This document shows positions 7,526-16,351 of a DNA stretch of 62,205 bases, in pieces (positions within the stretch are counted from its first letter, which is position 1; every line of letters starts with the position of its first letter). Below the pieces are notes generated by a model. It did not search any database and had not been told where the DNA came from. It saw nothing but the letters and a program-made list of their open reading frames with translations. The DNA is from Oscillospiraceae bacterium (GTDB lineage: Bacteria; Bacillota; Clostridia; Oscillospirales; Oscillospiraceae). The DNA is taken from contig SVLT01000015.1 in NCBI GenBank assembly GCA_015067845.1, positions 1-62,205 of the forward strand, read 5' to 3'. The position numbers and the translations under genes were made by a program.

Positions 7526-8281
7526 TTACAGAACAACATCTGCAAACGCTACACGGGCGGAAAACACACGGCTGTGCTGAGGGGACACTTCGGCATCCTG
7601 CCGCACCGCTTCCACCGCCAGGACCGGGCCTTCTGACAAGTCAAAATGCAGCTGCACATTTTCATTTTCCCGGACTTCCGACATATAACACAGAGTCAAT
7701 TCCCGGATCTCGTGCTTTGCATGGAAAGCGCTGGGGAGCAGATCGTCCACCCAGTCGGGGTAGCGGCAGTTGTTCATGTGGCCGTTGATGTCCAGATCGG
7801 TGTAGCGCACCGTCCGGGTCTGGACGCTTGCCATATCCCTGGGGATGAGGGAGCTGGGGGCCTGCAATTCACAGCCCCGGAGCAATCCGGTCACCTCCAC
7901 GCCGCTTTTGCCCGGCAGCACCATGGCCCGGCTGCCGGCATCCATGAGGATCCACAGGCTGATAGAACGGAAGCACTCGTTGCCGTTTTCATCGTAGGCG
8001 ATGGTGGAACGGGGATAGGCGGTACGGGTGGTGGGCATGGGCCAGGTTTCCAGGCGCAGCTTTTCTCCCATTCCCGGCAGACGGGTGATCTGTACCCGGT
8101 GGCGGATCACCGCCCAGAACAGATTTTTGTCCGTCAATGCCTTCTGGTCCGTGCCCAAAATGGCGCTGTGATCCCCGGCGACCTCTTGCAGAAAGGCCAG
8201 AAGACGGCTGGTTTTCAGCCGGTCGAACTGATCCACCGCCACGGGGGACACTTCAAATTCTTTTATATATAAAGGTTCCAT
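7526..8281 (-). CDS. Acyl-ACP thioesterase
   Basis: A 251-aa member of the acyl-ACP thioesterase (FatA/FatB-like) family, which releases fatty acids from acyl carrier protein. Two hotdog folds are expected: residues about 1-130 (VSPVAVDQFDRLKTSRLLAFLQEVAGDH) and 150-250. The second repeat has RYTDLDINGHMNN, containing the Asp-x-Asn-x-His type active-site segment. An upstream in-frame TTG exists at 8306-8308, but the ATG at 8279-8281 is preceded by AGAAGGA at 5-6 nt and is preferred. Stands alone between repeats. Chain-length preference cannot be read from sequence. Confidence 0.9.
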   Translation of the reverse strand: MEPLYIKEFEVSPVAVDQFDRLKTSRLLAFLQEVAGDHSAILGTDQKALTDKNLFWAVIRHRVQITRLPGMGEKLRLETWPMPTTRTAYPRSTIAYDENGNECFRSISLWILMDAGSRAMVLPGKSGVEVTGLLRGCELQAPSSLIPRDMASVQTRTVRYTDLDINGHMNNCRYPDWVDDLLPSAFHAKHEIRELTLCYMSEVRENENVQLHFDLSEGPVLAVEAVRQDAEVSPQHSRVFSARVAFADVVL

Positions 8282-8341
8282 AACGATCCTTCTTTCTGTC
8301 GTGTTCAAGCCTTCTTTTACACAGAAATATCATTCAGTTAG

Positions 8342-8464
8342 TGTCATTGCGAGGAACCCCGAAGGAGTGACGTGGCAATCTCCTGGTACAGTTCATCGAC
8401 ACGCTGTGCAGTAACAAACATCGCACCGGGAGATTCCCACGGCCCGTTGGGCCTCGGAATGCCA
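8342..8464. repeat. Family A dispersed repeat, copy 2
   Basis: Starts TGTCATTGCGAGGAACCCC; the centre has CATCGACACGCTGTGCAGTAAC, the same centre type as 23235-23357; the right end is degenerate (CTCGGAATGCCA instead of ATGACA). Confidence 0.8.
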
Positions 8465-8483
8465 TCCGTTTCTGACAACTTTG

Positions 8484-9692
8484 TTACTTTCCTGCTTCTT
8501 GCAGTGTCAGCTCCACGGTGAACTGCCGTCCGTCCCGGTACAAAACCAGGGTCACACGGTCACCGGCCTGATGGGAATACAGCACCCCGTCCAGCGCTTC
8601 CTGGGTGGTGACCCGGGTGCCGTCAATGCTTAAAAGAATGTCCTTGGCGCGGATGCCGGAGCCTGCCGGCGCGCCGGTGATATACAGTCCTGCCGGGATG
8701 CCCCGGAACTGCTGATGGAAGGAAGATACCCATTGACCCTCCAGCTCCAAGGTGGGCCGTCCGGAAACATAGCCCTGAGCGATCAGCTGATCCACGATCT
8801 GCTTGACCATGGCGGAGGGAATGGCAAAGCCCAGTCCTTCCACACCGGCATCGTCGGTAAAGGTGCCGATTTTCAGGGTGTTGATGCCGATGACCTGCCC
8901 AAAGCAGTTGATCAGCGGGCCGCCGGAGTTGCCGGAATTCAGCGCCGCGTTGGTCTGGATCAGGGTCATGGTGCGTCCGCCGGTCTGCACATTGCGGTTG
9001 ATGGCGGACACGATGCCGTCGGTCATGGTGCCCCGGAATTCCACACCCAGAGGATCGCCGATGGCTACCACTGCATCACCCACCCGTACCTGTGCAGAAT
9101 CGCCGAATTCCGCCGGGATCAGATCCTTGGCGTCCACATACAGTACCGCCAGATCGGACAGGCTGTCGGAGCCCACCAAGGTGGCGGAGAAGGTGCGCTC
9201 GTCGGAGAGGAGCACCTCAATTTCCCGGGCGCCGTCCACCACATGGGCGTTGGTGACCAGATAACCGTTTTCCGACAGCACCACACCTGTTCCTGTGGAT
9301 GTGCCACCGGACAGAGTGCAGGTGATGGACACCACAGAGGGGATGTTTTTGTCATAGATATCTTGCAGCCCCATGCCGCCGGTCTGGGGGACATTGTCCA
9401 CCTGGGCGGGGATGGAGTTCAGGGCGATCTCCATCTGATTATCCGGATCCGGAACGGTCTGGACAGAGGAGCTTGCCGGAGATGAGGAAGTGCCGGTGCT
9501 GCCGATTTCGGAAAACAGCACATTTCCGGACTCCGTGTAGGGATCTCCGCTCAGCCGGCTCAGGATACCCACCGCCGAGGCGACGCCCAGCAAAACGATG
9601 CAGATGCACAGCACCGCGGCAATTACGCCGCCGTGATTTTTCGGTGGCCGGGTAGAGCCGTTTTCATAGGAATGTTCGTTGTGTTCGTTCAT
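8484..9692 (-). CDS. htrA: HtrA-like membrane-anchored serine protease with PDZ domain
   Basis: An envelope quality-control protease of the trypsin-like S1C family. It has 402 aa: a cytoplasmic His/Asn-rich start, one membrane anchor at about 23-44, a Ser/Thr-rich linker at 60-90, then the protease domain with His150 (TNAHVV), Asp180 (SDLAVL) and Ser256 (GNSGGPL), and a C-terminal PDZ domain from about 315 (GIRAKDILLSIDG). It lies 59 bp downstream of the histidine kinase on the same strand, so it is probably co-transcribed and may be an output of that sensor. Confidence 0.93.
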   Translation of the reverse strand: MNEHNEHSYENGSTRPPKNHGGVIAAVLCICIVLLGVASAVGILSRLSGDPYTESGNVLFSEIGSTGTSSSPASSSVQTVPDPDNQMEIALNSIPAQVDNVPQTGGMGLQDIYDKNIPSVVSITCTLSGGTSTGTGVVLSENGYLVTNAHVVDGAREIEVLLSDERTFSATLVGSDSLSDLAVLYVDAKDLIPAEFGDSAQVRVGDAVVAIGDPLGVEFRGTMTDGIVSAINRNVQTGGRTMTLIQTNAALNSGNSGGPLINCFGQVIGINTLKIGTFTDDAGVEGLGFAIPSAMVKQIVDQLIAQGYVSGRPTLELEGQWVSSFHQQFRGIPAGLYITGAPAGSGIRAKDILLSIDGTRVTTQEALDGVLYSHQAGDRVTLVLYRDGRQFTVELTLQEAGK

Positions 9693-9751
9693 AAAGAGAC
9701 CTCATGATTTGAGAAATAGTGTTCTCGCGATGACAGTACAGGGGAAGGCTT

Positions 9752-11182
9752 TTATCGCACCAGCGGGAGCGTAAAAGTAAATTCCGTTTTGCCGTCACGG
9801 CTGGTGACGGAGATGTTCTCCCCGTGGGAGTCCAGAATGGTCTTGACGATATACAGGCCAAGACCCCAGCTGTCCCGATTCTTGGAACGGCTCTTGTCCG
9901 TCTTGTGGAATCGCTCAAACACCAGGGGAAGCTCCTCGGCGGGGATGTCCTCACTGCTGTTGGAAACGGAAAGATAAACCTTATTTTTACCCTCCCGGAT
10001 GGCAATGCCCAATTGTCCTTCCACAGGACAAAATTTCACCGCATTGTCCACCAGATTGTAGATGACCTGGTTGATGGCATCCGGATTCGCCCGGGTAAAT
10101 ACGGGATGCTCCGGCATTTCCACCTGCACATCCATATTCTTGTCGTTGATCTTCTGCTCGAAGGAGATGAGCACCTGCCCCGTCATTTCCGAAAGGTCAA
10201 ACCGGCTCTTTTGCTCCTCCGGGATGCCTCCCTGATCCTGCAGACGGGAGATATCCAGCATATTGCGCACCAGCCGGCTCAGCCGCTTGGTCTCCTGGGA
10301 GACCAGACTCAGATATTCCCGGCTTTTTTCCGGGGGGATGGTGCCGTCGAGAATGCCGTCCACATAGCCGGAGATGGTGGTCATGGGGGTTTTCAGCTCA
10401 TGGGACACATTGGCCACAAACTCCTGGCGCTGATACTCGCCCTTTTCCAGAGAAGCGGCCATGTTGTTAAAGGCCAGAGCCAGCTCCTCCACTTCCTGAG
10501 GGTTGTGGCCGGAAGTTTTGACCCGGGCGCTGAAATTGCCGTGGCCGAAGGCACTGGCCACCCGGGCCATATCCCGCAGAGGATTGGATTGCCTGCGGAA
10601 AAAGTAGGTGGCAATGGCCACAGACAGAAGTACCACCAGTACGGTGACCAGCAAAAAGGTGTTGGAGATCCGGCGGATGTTGGTCAGGGTGTCGTCCACC
10701 GGGGATGAGACCAAAACGATGGCCCGGGGCGCGCCGGTGAGATCGTCGGTGACCGCCACGGATGCAATGTACCGGCTTTCCGGATACAGTCCCCGGATCG
10801 TACCGGTGTCCGTGAATTCCCCGGCGGCAAAAATGCGGTCCCGGTAGCTTTTGTCCAGCCGCAGGCCCACATGCTCACAGCCCATGGGGGAATCGGCGCA
10901 CATGAGAAGGGTTCCCTGCCCGTCGCAGATCACCATGTCCGCACCGGAAACGGAAACCGCCACCGTCAATGCCATGTAGAAATCCTGATTGGATATGCTT
11001 TTATCGCCGTAGCCGGCCTTGAACAAGGTGGCAACCACCTTGGCATCGTTTTGGAGGGATGCAATGGCCTGCTCTTTCAGATAGCGGTTGGCCAGCCATT
11101 GAAAACAGCCGCTGATCAGGACCGTTGCCGCCAGCAAGATCAGACTGATGGTGGTAAACAGACGGCTGAATGTGCTTTTCAT
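9752..11182 (-). CDS. Sensor histidine kinase
   Basis: A 476-aa membrane sensor kinase. Membrane helices lie at about 9-30 and 173-195 and enclose a Cache/PAS-like extracellular sensor; a HAMP domain follows (195-250). The phosphorylated His is His261 in SHELKTPMTTI, and the ATPase domain shows the N box (NLVDNAVKFCP) and G boxes (SWGLGLYIVK). The start has AGGAGGTGAGCC. The likely partner regulator at 12422-13108 is on the same strand but separated by an opposite-strand gene. The signal is unknown; the co-transcribed HtrA suggests envelope stress. Confidence 0.93.
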   Translation of the reverse strand: MKSTFSRLFTTISLILLAATVLISGCFQWLANRYLKEQAIASLQNDAKVVATLFKAGYGDKSISNQDFYMALTVAVSVSGADMVICDGQGTLLMCADSPMGCEHVGLRLDKSYRDRIFAAGEFTDTGTIRGLYPESRYIASVAVTDDLTGAPRAIVLVSSPVDDTLTNIRRISNTFLLVTVLVVLLSVAIATYFFRRQSNPLRDMARVASAFGHGNFSARVKTSGHNPQEVEELALAFNNMAASLEKGEYQRQEFVANVSHELKTPMTTISGYVDGILDGTIPPEKSREYLSLVSQETKRLSRLVRNMLDISRLQDQGGIPEEQKSRFDLSEMTGQVLISFEQKINDKNMDVQVEMPEHPVFTRANPDAINQVIYNLVDNAVKFCPVEGQLGIAIREGKNKVYLSVSNSSEDIPAEELPLVFERFHKTDKSRSKNRDSWGLGLYIVKTILDSHGENISVTSRDGKTEFTFTLPLVR

Positions 11183-11218
11183 GGTTGGCTCACCTCCTGA
11201 AACGCTTTTAATAGCTTC

Positions 11219-11247
11219 ATTATAATCAAATCATGAGGATAATTCAA
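11219..11247 (-). promoter_or_regulatory. Promoter for histidine kinase-htrA
   Basis: Minus strand TTGAAT (11242-11247), 17 bp, TATAAT (11219-11224). Confidence 0.75.
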
Positions 11248-11306
11248 CATTTGGGGAAAAAGTTTACAGTATGGTAAAAAAACCGTTTGTTTTGCTTGAA
11301 ATCGTC

Positions 11307-11335
11307 TTGACAAGGTGGTAATATATTGTCAAATA
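11307..11335 (+). promoter_or_regulatory. Candidate promoter for the creatininase-family gene
   Basis: Perfect TTGACA at 11307-11312; the -10 is weak (AT-rich stretch at 11329-11336). Back to back with the kinase promoter. Confidence 0.45.
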
Positions 11336-11356
11336 TTTACACAAGGAGTGGATACC

Positions 11357-12226
11357 ATGGCAAGAAATATGCACAAGTATGAAGAACTCACTCCCTATGA
11401 GTTCGATCGGGAAAAGGAACGCGCTTCTATTGTTTATGTAGGCGCAGGCCCTCTGGAATACCACGAGGAATGTAACATTCTGGGGCTGGATACCAACAAG
11501 GGTTACTATTGGTGTCTGGCCGCTGCGGAACAGACCGGCGGCATTGTGTTTCCTATGCTGCCCATCGCACCGGCAGGTCACCGTCCCCATTGGAACCGGG
11601 AGCAGATGAGAGAAGCCTATAAATTGCCCCGCTTCAGAGACCACTACGAGGAAGGCCTCGGAAGCATTTACCCCGGTATGTTTTTCAGCCGGGAAGCCTG
11701 CTGGGCTGTTTATGAGGAATTGCTGGAAATGTTTGCGGACGAGCTGGAATTCAAGCTGTGCGTGTTCATCGGCTCCCACTCCCCTGCCGGCCAGCTGATC
11801 AAGGAGATCGTGGCTACCCACAACGGCGTGGAAGTGCCTGCCAGCCCCACTGCCGGCGTTTTTTACGGCGACTTCCACGGAATGCGTGTGATCGCCGCCA
11901 ATTCTTCTGACTATTGCAGAGAATTTTTGAAGGATTTCAATGAAAAGAACGGCATCCCCTCCAACCTCCACGGCGGTATGTGGGAAATGGCGATGAACTA
12001 CGCCATCAATCCGGATTACTACCATCCGGAATATCTGGACGAGACCAAGTATCCCCAGCATTTCGGCGCGCTGCGGGAGGATTATGCGGAAATCCCCAAG
12101 CGCCCCTGCAAAAAGGAATTTACGCTTTTTAAGCCGGAATTTGCCTATGAACTCAAGAAGGTCCTGGTGGACAACATGGTAGCGGATGTCCTGAAAAACT
12201 ACAAGGAAATCACGGAAGAAAAATAA
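11357..12226 (+). CDS. Creatininase-family amidohydrolase-like protein
   Basis: A 289-aa protein with features of the creatininase family of metal-dependent amidohydrolases: VGAGPLEYHEECNILGLDTN resembles the family motif G-x-x-E-x-H-G-x-x-L-P-x-x-T-D, and GSHSPAGQ takes the place of the GNGGN motif. Real substrates in the family range from creatinine to formamides of cofactor pathways, so function is open. ATG at 11357 is 8 nt after AAGGAG. It is flanked by a repeat on its right and sits, reversed, between the two genes of a two-component system. A hairpin follows at 12233-12262. Confidence 0.7.
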   Translation: MARNMHKYEELTPYEFDREKERASIVYVGAGPLEYHEECNILGLDTNKGYYWCLAAAEQTGGIVFPMLPIAPAGHRPHWNREQMREAYKLPRFRDHYEEGLGSIYPGMFFSREACWAVYEELLEMFADELEFKLCVFIGSHSPAGQLIKEIVATHNGVEVPASPTAGVFYGDFHGMRVIAANSSDYCREFLKDFNEKNGIPSNLHGGMWEMAMNYAINPDYYHPEYLDETKYPQHFGALREDYAEIPKRPCKKEFTLFKPEFAYELKKVLVDNMVADVLKNYKEITEEK

Positions 12227-12232
12227 ATGTGC

Positions 12233-12262
12233 AGAGCGTGTTGCGAAAATGCAACACGCTCT
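12233..12262 (+). terminator. Hairpin after creatininase-family gene
   Basis: Perfect stem AGAGCGTGTTGC (12233-12244) with GCAACACGCTCT (12251-12262), but no T run follows, so termination is uncertain. Confidence 0.5.
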
Positions 12263-12278
12263 ACCATTATACAATAAC

Positions 12279-12421
12279 GTAGGGGGCGTGGTGCGGTGCG
12301 CAGCGCATCCCCAATATAAATGATTGCCGGGGGCAATCATACCATAATTATGCCTTCGACGCCCCGTAAAAACATCCGTTGTCAACGCGGATCGGGCTGT
12401 CGTGGGCGCCAGCCCCTACAA
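12279..12421. repeat. Family B dispersed repeat, copy 2, with nested D palindrome
   Basis: Begins GTAGGGGGCGTGGTGCGG and ends GGCGCCAGCCCCTACA. Inside, 12321-12340 is the palindrome TGATTGCCGGGGGCAATCAT, found in related form in other repeats. Abuts the response regulator stop codon. Confidence 0.7.
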
Positions 12422-13108
12422 TTAAATAACCTCAAATTTATAACCTACACCCCAGACGGTCTTCAGACTCCATTGTTCCGACACGCCCTCCAGCTTTTCA
12501 CGCAGACGCTTGACGTGAACGTCCACGGTGCGGCTGTCGCCGAAATAGTCGAAGCCCCACACCTCGTCCAATAGCTGGTTGCGGGTGTACACCCGGTTGG
12601 GAGAGGACGCCAGATAAAACAGCAGCTCCATCTCTTTGGGCGGCGTATCCACCTTTTTGCCGTCCACCGTCAGCTCAAACGCATCCATGTCGATGGTCAT
12701 TTTGTCAAAGGTCAGCCGACGGGCCTTTTTCTCCGGCATTGTGCCGGAGCTGCGGCGCAAAACCGCCTCCACCCGGGCCAAAACCTCTTTCATTTCAAAG
12801 GGCTTGGTGATATAGTCATCCGCGCCGGCTTTCAGGCCCTGCACCTTGTCGCTGGTCTCGCCTTTGGCGGTGAGCATGATGATGGGTGTTTGGGATTCCG
12901 CCCGGATGGCGTGGCAGACCGCCCAGCCGTCCATGACGGGCATCATCACATCCAAAAGGACGATGTCCGGCTGAATGGCCTTGAATTTTTCCAGTCCCTG
13001 ACCGCCGTCGGCGGCGATGGTGACGGCGTAGCCCTCTTTTTCCAGATACATTTGCAGAAGCTCCGCAATATTGCGGTCATCCTCCACGACCAAAACCGTT
13101 GTTGCCAT
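12422..13108 (-). CDS. OmpR/PhoB-type response regulator
   Basis: A 228-aa transcription factor: receiver domain at 1-118 with the acidic pocket VVEDD, phospho-acceptor Asp53 (VLLDVMMP), Thr83/Lys104 switch residues (MLTAKG, ITKPF), then a winged-helix DNA-binding domain at 130-228 (TRNQLLDEVWGFDYFGDSRTVDVHVKRLR). The ATG at 13106-13108 follows GGAGGAAATACT. Likely partner of the kinase at 9752-11182. Target genes unknown. Confidence 0.94.
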   Translation of the reverse strand: MATTVLVVEDDRNIAELLQMYLEKEGYAVTIAADGGQGLEKFKAIQPDIVLLDVMMPVMDGWAVCHAIRAESQTPIIMLTAKGETSDKVQGLKAGADDYITKPFEMKEVLARVEAVLRRSSGTMPEKKARRLTFDKMTIDMDAFELTVDGKKVDTPPKEMELLFYLASSPNRVYTRNQLLDEVWGFDYFGDSRTVDVHVKRLREKLEGVSEQWSLKTVWGVGYKFEVI

Positions 13109-13136
13109 AGTATTTCCTCCATAAAAAAGAATCAAG

Positions 13137-13246
13137 ACCCTCCCCCTGGGGGGAGGGAGTCAGCCAAACAGGCTGACGGGTGAGGGGTGTTGGGCTTGCC
13201 CCTCATCCGCCCCCTCCGGGGGCACCTCCCCCCCAAGGGGAAGGTT
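13137..13246. repeat. Family C dispersed repeat, copy 2
   Basis: Starts ACCCTCCCCCTGGGGGGAGGG and ends CTCCCCCCCAAGGGGAAGG; the inner hairpin is CAGCCAAACAGGCTG. It lies in the leader of the response regulator. Confidence 0.75.
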
Positions 13247-13361
13247 TTTGCGTGTACAAAGACGCAAATTTGCTTTTTACCCTATTATAGCACACTTTTC
13301 TGAATTTTCGTGAACATTTTTTTAAGAGTTTCACCCAAAAATGTGAACGACCAATTTTTGC

Positions 13362-13390
13362 TTGCCTTATAGTCCCTTTTGCGGTATAGT
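13362..13390 (+). promoter_or_regulatory. Promoter for uppP
   Basis: TTGCCT (13362-13367), 17 bp, TATAGT (13385-13390). A family B repeat occupies the leader. Confidence 0.65.
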
Positions 13391-13403
13391 TAATAAAGAA
13401 TAT

Positions 13404-13470
13404 TCGGACGACCAATGGTCGCCCCTACGATTAAGAAACCCTATGTAGGGGCGTGCATTGCACGTCCGTT
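13404..13470. repeat. Family B dispersed repeat, copy 3 (variant)
   Basis: GGACGACCAATGGTCGCCCC ... GGGGCGTGCATTGCACGTCC: two small hairpins in inverted arrangement with CCCCTACG/TGTAGGGG in the centre. Confidence 0.6.
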
Positions 13471-13501
13471 TCGTTTTTGTAGGTTTTGAAAGGAGAACAT
13501 T

Positions 13502-14341
13502 ATGATCGAAATTCTGAAAGCCATATTATTCGGCATTGTGGAAGGTATCACCGAGTGGCTGCCCGTTTCCTCAACGGGACACCTGATCCTGCTGGATACC
13601 TTCGTCCATCTGGATGTGACGGAAGCGTTTTACGAGATGTTCCAGGTGGTCATCCAGCTGGGTGCCATCCTGGCAGTGATCGTGCTGTTTTTCAAAAAGC
13701 TCAACCCCTTTGCACCGTCAAAAACCCAGGAACAGAAGAAAGACACCTGGTCGCTGTGGCTCAAAGTGGTGGTGGCGGTGATCCCCTCTGCGGTGGTGGG
13801 TCTTGCCCTGGACGACTGGATGGACGCGCACCTGTATAACTACATCGTGGTTTCCATCATGCTCATCGTCTACGGCGTAGCATTTCTCTTCGTGGAAAAA
13901 TGGAACGCCAGCCGGCAGTTCCGCATCCGGAATGTCTATGAAATCGACTACCGCACCGCCCTTTTGATGGGCGCGTTCCAATGTCTGAGTCTGATCCCCG
14001 GTACATCCCGCAGCGGTTCCACCATTCTGGGCGCCATTATCCTGGGTGTTGCCCGTCCTGCCGGCGCGGAATTCAGCTTCTTTATGGCGATCCCCACCAT
14101 GCTGGGAGCCAGCGCGCTGAAATTACTGAAATACGCCCTGGAAATCGTCAAGGGCGAAGCCCTCGCACCCAACACCACCGAAATTTCCGTGTTGGTTGTG
14201 GGTTGCATCGTGGCATTTGTGGTGAGCCTGCTGGTTATCAAGGGCCTGATGGAATATGTGCGCAAGCACTCCTTCTCCGTTTTCGGCATTTACCGGATCA
14301 TCCTGGGCATCGTGGTGCTGGGATATTTTCTGTTTGTGTAA
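13502..14341 (+). CDS. uppP: Undecaprenyl-diphosphatase UppP (BacA)
   Basis: Dephosphorylates undecaprenyl pyrophosphate to recycle the lipid carrier for cell wall synthesis; confers bacitracin tolerance. It has 279 aa with 7-8 membrane helices. Family motifs GIVEGITEWLPVSSTGHL at about 10-27 and LIPGTSRSGSTILGA at about 163-177 carry the catalytic residues. AAAGGAG precedes the ATG at 8 nt. Followed after 12 bp by an uncharacterised gene in the same direction. Confidence 0.96.
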   Translation: MIEILKAILFGIVEGITEWLPVSSTGHLILLDTFVHLDVTEAFYEMFQVVIQLGAILAVIVLFFKKLNPFAPSKTQEQKKDTWSLWLKVVVAVIPSAVVGLALDDWMDAHLYNYIVVSIMLIVYGVAFLFVEKWNASRQFRIRNVYEIDYRTALLMGAFQCLSLIPGTSRSGSTILGAIILGVARPAGAEFSFFMAIPTMLGASALKLLKYALEIVKGEALAPNTTEISVLVVGCIVAFVVSLLVIKGLMEYVRKHSFSVFGIYRIILGIVVLGYFLFV

Positions 14342-14353
14342 AGGAGCGCTTTT

Positions 14354-14986
14354 ATGAAAATTTCTTTTGCCAAGGACGGTAACTGGAAAGAGCATATGTT
14401 CACTGCCTATTCCTACCGTTTTACCGAAACCCCGGAATTTACCCAGCTGGACGACTGCATCACCACCGCTGTGAACCCGGATCACCGGGAGGGCTTCGAC
14501 AACGTAAGCCTTTTGACCAGGGAACGCTACGAGCTGGGTGTCACCGCCACGCTGCGCTGCGCCTTTGAAGATCTGGGCTGCCCGGAGATCATTTTGGTGG
14601 AAGAGCCGGAGCAATGCGCCGACGGCGCGGTGCGCTACGGCGGCTGCTTTGAGGTCATCCCCTGGAAAAACGGCATGAATGTGTGGCGGCATTTCCGGGA
14701 GGAGGACGGCTGCTGCCACTGGCACATCCGCCTGTGGCTCACCTTTCCCCTTGCGGAGCAGCAGATTCACGAGCTGAAGGTGCAGGTGCTGGATAAGCAG
14801 CTTATCATCACCCTGAACGGCAGCAGAACCATCCTCAGAACCGAAGATCTGCCCCATAAATTCCATGTGGGCATCACCGGCTGCGAGGGCATCGCCCGGA
14901 TGTACGATCTGGACATCGTCCCCGGCGAGGGCGAATATAAGCGCCTGAAGGATTTTGTGCCTGCTAATTTTAGCAATGACATCTGA
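14354..14986 (+). CDS. Uncharacterised protein, possibly jelly-roll fold
   Basis: A 210-aa soluble protein with no signal peptide or membrane segment. I do not recognise the family with certainty. The pattern of alternating beta segments (ERYELGVTATLRCAFEDLG, IRLWLTFPL, VQVLDKQLIITLNGSRTIL, HVGITGCEGIARMYDLDIVP) resembles concanavalin-like or LamG-type folds. AAGGAG precedes the ATG. It follows uppP by 12 bp, probably in one transcript, and the pta promoter starts right after it. No function is claimed. Confidence 0.7.
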   Translation: MKISFAKDGNWKEHMFTAYSYRFTETPEFTQLDDCITTAVNPDHREGFDNVSLLTRERYELGVTATLRCAFEDLGCPEIILVEEPEQCADGAVRYGGCFEVIPWKNGMNVWRHFREEDGCCHWHIRLWLTFPLAEQQIHELKVQVLDKQLIITLNGSRTILRTEDLPHKFHVGITGCEGIARMYDLDIVPGEGEYKRLKDFVPANFSNDI

Positions 14987-14995
14987 ATAAAACGG

Positions 14996-15024
14996 TTGCA
15001 CACCGAAAATTCTTGTTGTATAAT
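14996..15024 (+). promoter_or_regulatory. Promoter for pta
   Basis: TTGCAC (14996-15001), 17 bp, TATAAT (15019-15024). Confidence 0.85.
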
Positions 15025-15073
15025 GTATGTGTAAAAATATGGGCCTGAGCCCAAAATGTGGAGGAAAATAATC

Positions 15074-16072
15074 ATGTTCAACGCAATGATCGAAACTTTG
15101 AAAGCCAATCCCCGGAAGATCGTCTTCACCGAGGGTCACGACGCCCGTATTCTGGAAGCCACTGCCCGTCTGGTAGAGGGCGGTTTCCTGACCCCCATCC
15201 TCATCGGCAATGTGGATACCGTCAAGGAGAACGCCGCAAAGGGCGGCTACAACATCGAGGGTGTTGAGATCCTGGATCCCGCTACTTACGAAGGCCTGGA
15301 CGCCATGGTTGAGAAGATGGTGGAACTGCGTAAGGGTAAGATGTCCGCTGAGGAGTGCCGCGCCTGCCTGCTGAAGGGCAACTACTTCGGCACCATGCTG
15401 GTAAAGATGGGCTACGCTGACTCCCTGCTGGGCGGCGCTACCTATTCCACCGCTGATACCGTTCGTCCTGCTCTGCAGCTGGTCAAGACCAAGAAGGGCG
15501 CAAATCTGGTTTCTTCCTGCTTCATTATGGTTCGTGGCGAAGAAAAGCTGGCTATGGGCGACTGCGCCATCAACCTGAGCTATGAGGACAGCGTGGACAA
15601 GGAAGGCAACGTCACCGTTTCCGCCGCCCGCAAGCTGGCGGAAGTTGCTGTTGAGACCGCCAATACCGCCAAGGTCTTCGGCATTGACCCCAAGGTTGCC
15701 ATGCTGAGCTTCTCCACCAACGGCTCCGGCAAGGGCGCAACTGTGAAGCTGAGCCACGATGCCACCATCGAGGCCAAGGCCATGGCTCCCGAGCTGGCTA
15801 TCGACGGCGAAATGCAGTTTGACGCCGCTGTGGCTCCCGAGGTCGGTCAGCTGAAGTTCCCCGGCTCCCCCGTTGCAGGCTACGCAAACACCTTCATCTT
15901 CCCCTGCATCGAGGCCGGCAACATCGGCTACAAGATCGCACAGCGTCTGGGCGGCTTCGAGGCCTACGGCCCCATTCTGCAGGGTCTGGCTGCTCCCATC
16001 AATGACCTGTCCCGTGGCTGTAACGCCGACGAGGTCTACAAGATGGCCATCATCACCGCCGCAATGGTGTAA
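15074..16072 (+). CDS. pta: Phosphate acetyltransferase
   Basis: Interconverts acetyl-CoA and acetyl phosphate, the first step of acetate and ATP formation in fermentation. It has 332 aa, the single-domain length. Visible motifs are FTEGHDARILEA near the start, KMGYADSLLGGATYSTADTV, MLSFSTNGSGKGATVK and the C-terminal APINDLSRGCNADEVYKMA. An in-frame ATG lies at 15056, but GGAGG at 15060-15064 places the start at the ATG at 15074. No acetate kinase gene is adjacent. Strong promoter and terminator indicate a single-gene unit. Confidence 0.96.
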   Translation: MFNAMIETLKANPRKIVFTEGHDARILEATARLVEGGFLTPILIGNVDTVKENAAKGGYNIEGVEILDPATYEGLDAMVEKMVELRKGKMSAEECRACLLKGNYFGTMLVKMGYADSLLGGATYSTADTVRPALQLVKTKKGANLVSSCFIMVRGEEKLAMGDCAINLSYEDSVDKEGNVTVSAARKLAEVAVETANTAKVFGIDPKVAMLSFSTNGSGKGATVKLSHDATIEAKAMAPELAIDGEMQFDAAVAPEVGQLKFPGSPVAGYANTFIFPCIEAGNIGYKIAQRLGGFEAYGPILQGLAAPINDLSRGCNADEVYKMAIITAAMV

Positions 16073-16087
16073 TTTGAAAAATTGATT

Positions 16088-16116
16088 CGGGAGTGGCAAT
16101 TTGCCACTCCCGTTTT
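16088..16116 (+). terminator. Terminator after pta
   Basis: Stem CGGGAGTGGCAA (16088-16099) with TTGCCACTCCCG (16101-16112), then TTTT. Confidence 0.85.
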
Positions 16117-16132
16117 GTGTTTTCCACGTTCA

Positions 16133-16308
16133 TGTCATTGCGAGGAGTGCGAAAGCACGACGTGGCAATCTCCCGGTACGATGTTTGTTACTGCAAAGTT
16201 TGTCGATAGATATTACCGGGAGATTCCCACGGGCCGTAAGCGATTGAATGATTGCCCCCGGCAATCATAGCGATTTACAATCGCTTCGCTATGGCCCTCG
16301 GAATGACA
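16133..16308. repeat. Family A dispersed repeat, copy 3, with nested D palindrome
   Basis: Ends TGTCATTGCGAGGAG and CTCGGAATGACA. It is about 50 bp longer than the other copies because an AGCGATTG...CAATCGCT inverted repeat containing the palindrome ATGATTGCCCCCGGCAATCA (16248-16267) is inserted in the right arm. Confidence 0.85.
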
Positions 16309-16351
16309 TACATGAGAATTTACAGCATACACTCCCCCAGGAGGGGATACT

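Noticed and set aside
11264..12385. 373-codon open frame opposite the creatininase-family gene
   Set aside because: Runs through the promoter and the family B repeat; the plus-strand gene has a better start and family motifs.
14123..16099. 658-codon open frame on the minus strand opposite pta
   Set aside because: It covers pta and the 210-aa gene in antisense; its translation is low in charged motifs and matches no family, while the plus-strand genes have promoters, ribosome sites and clear motifs.
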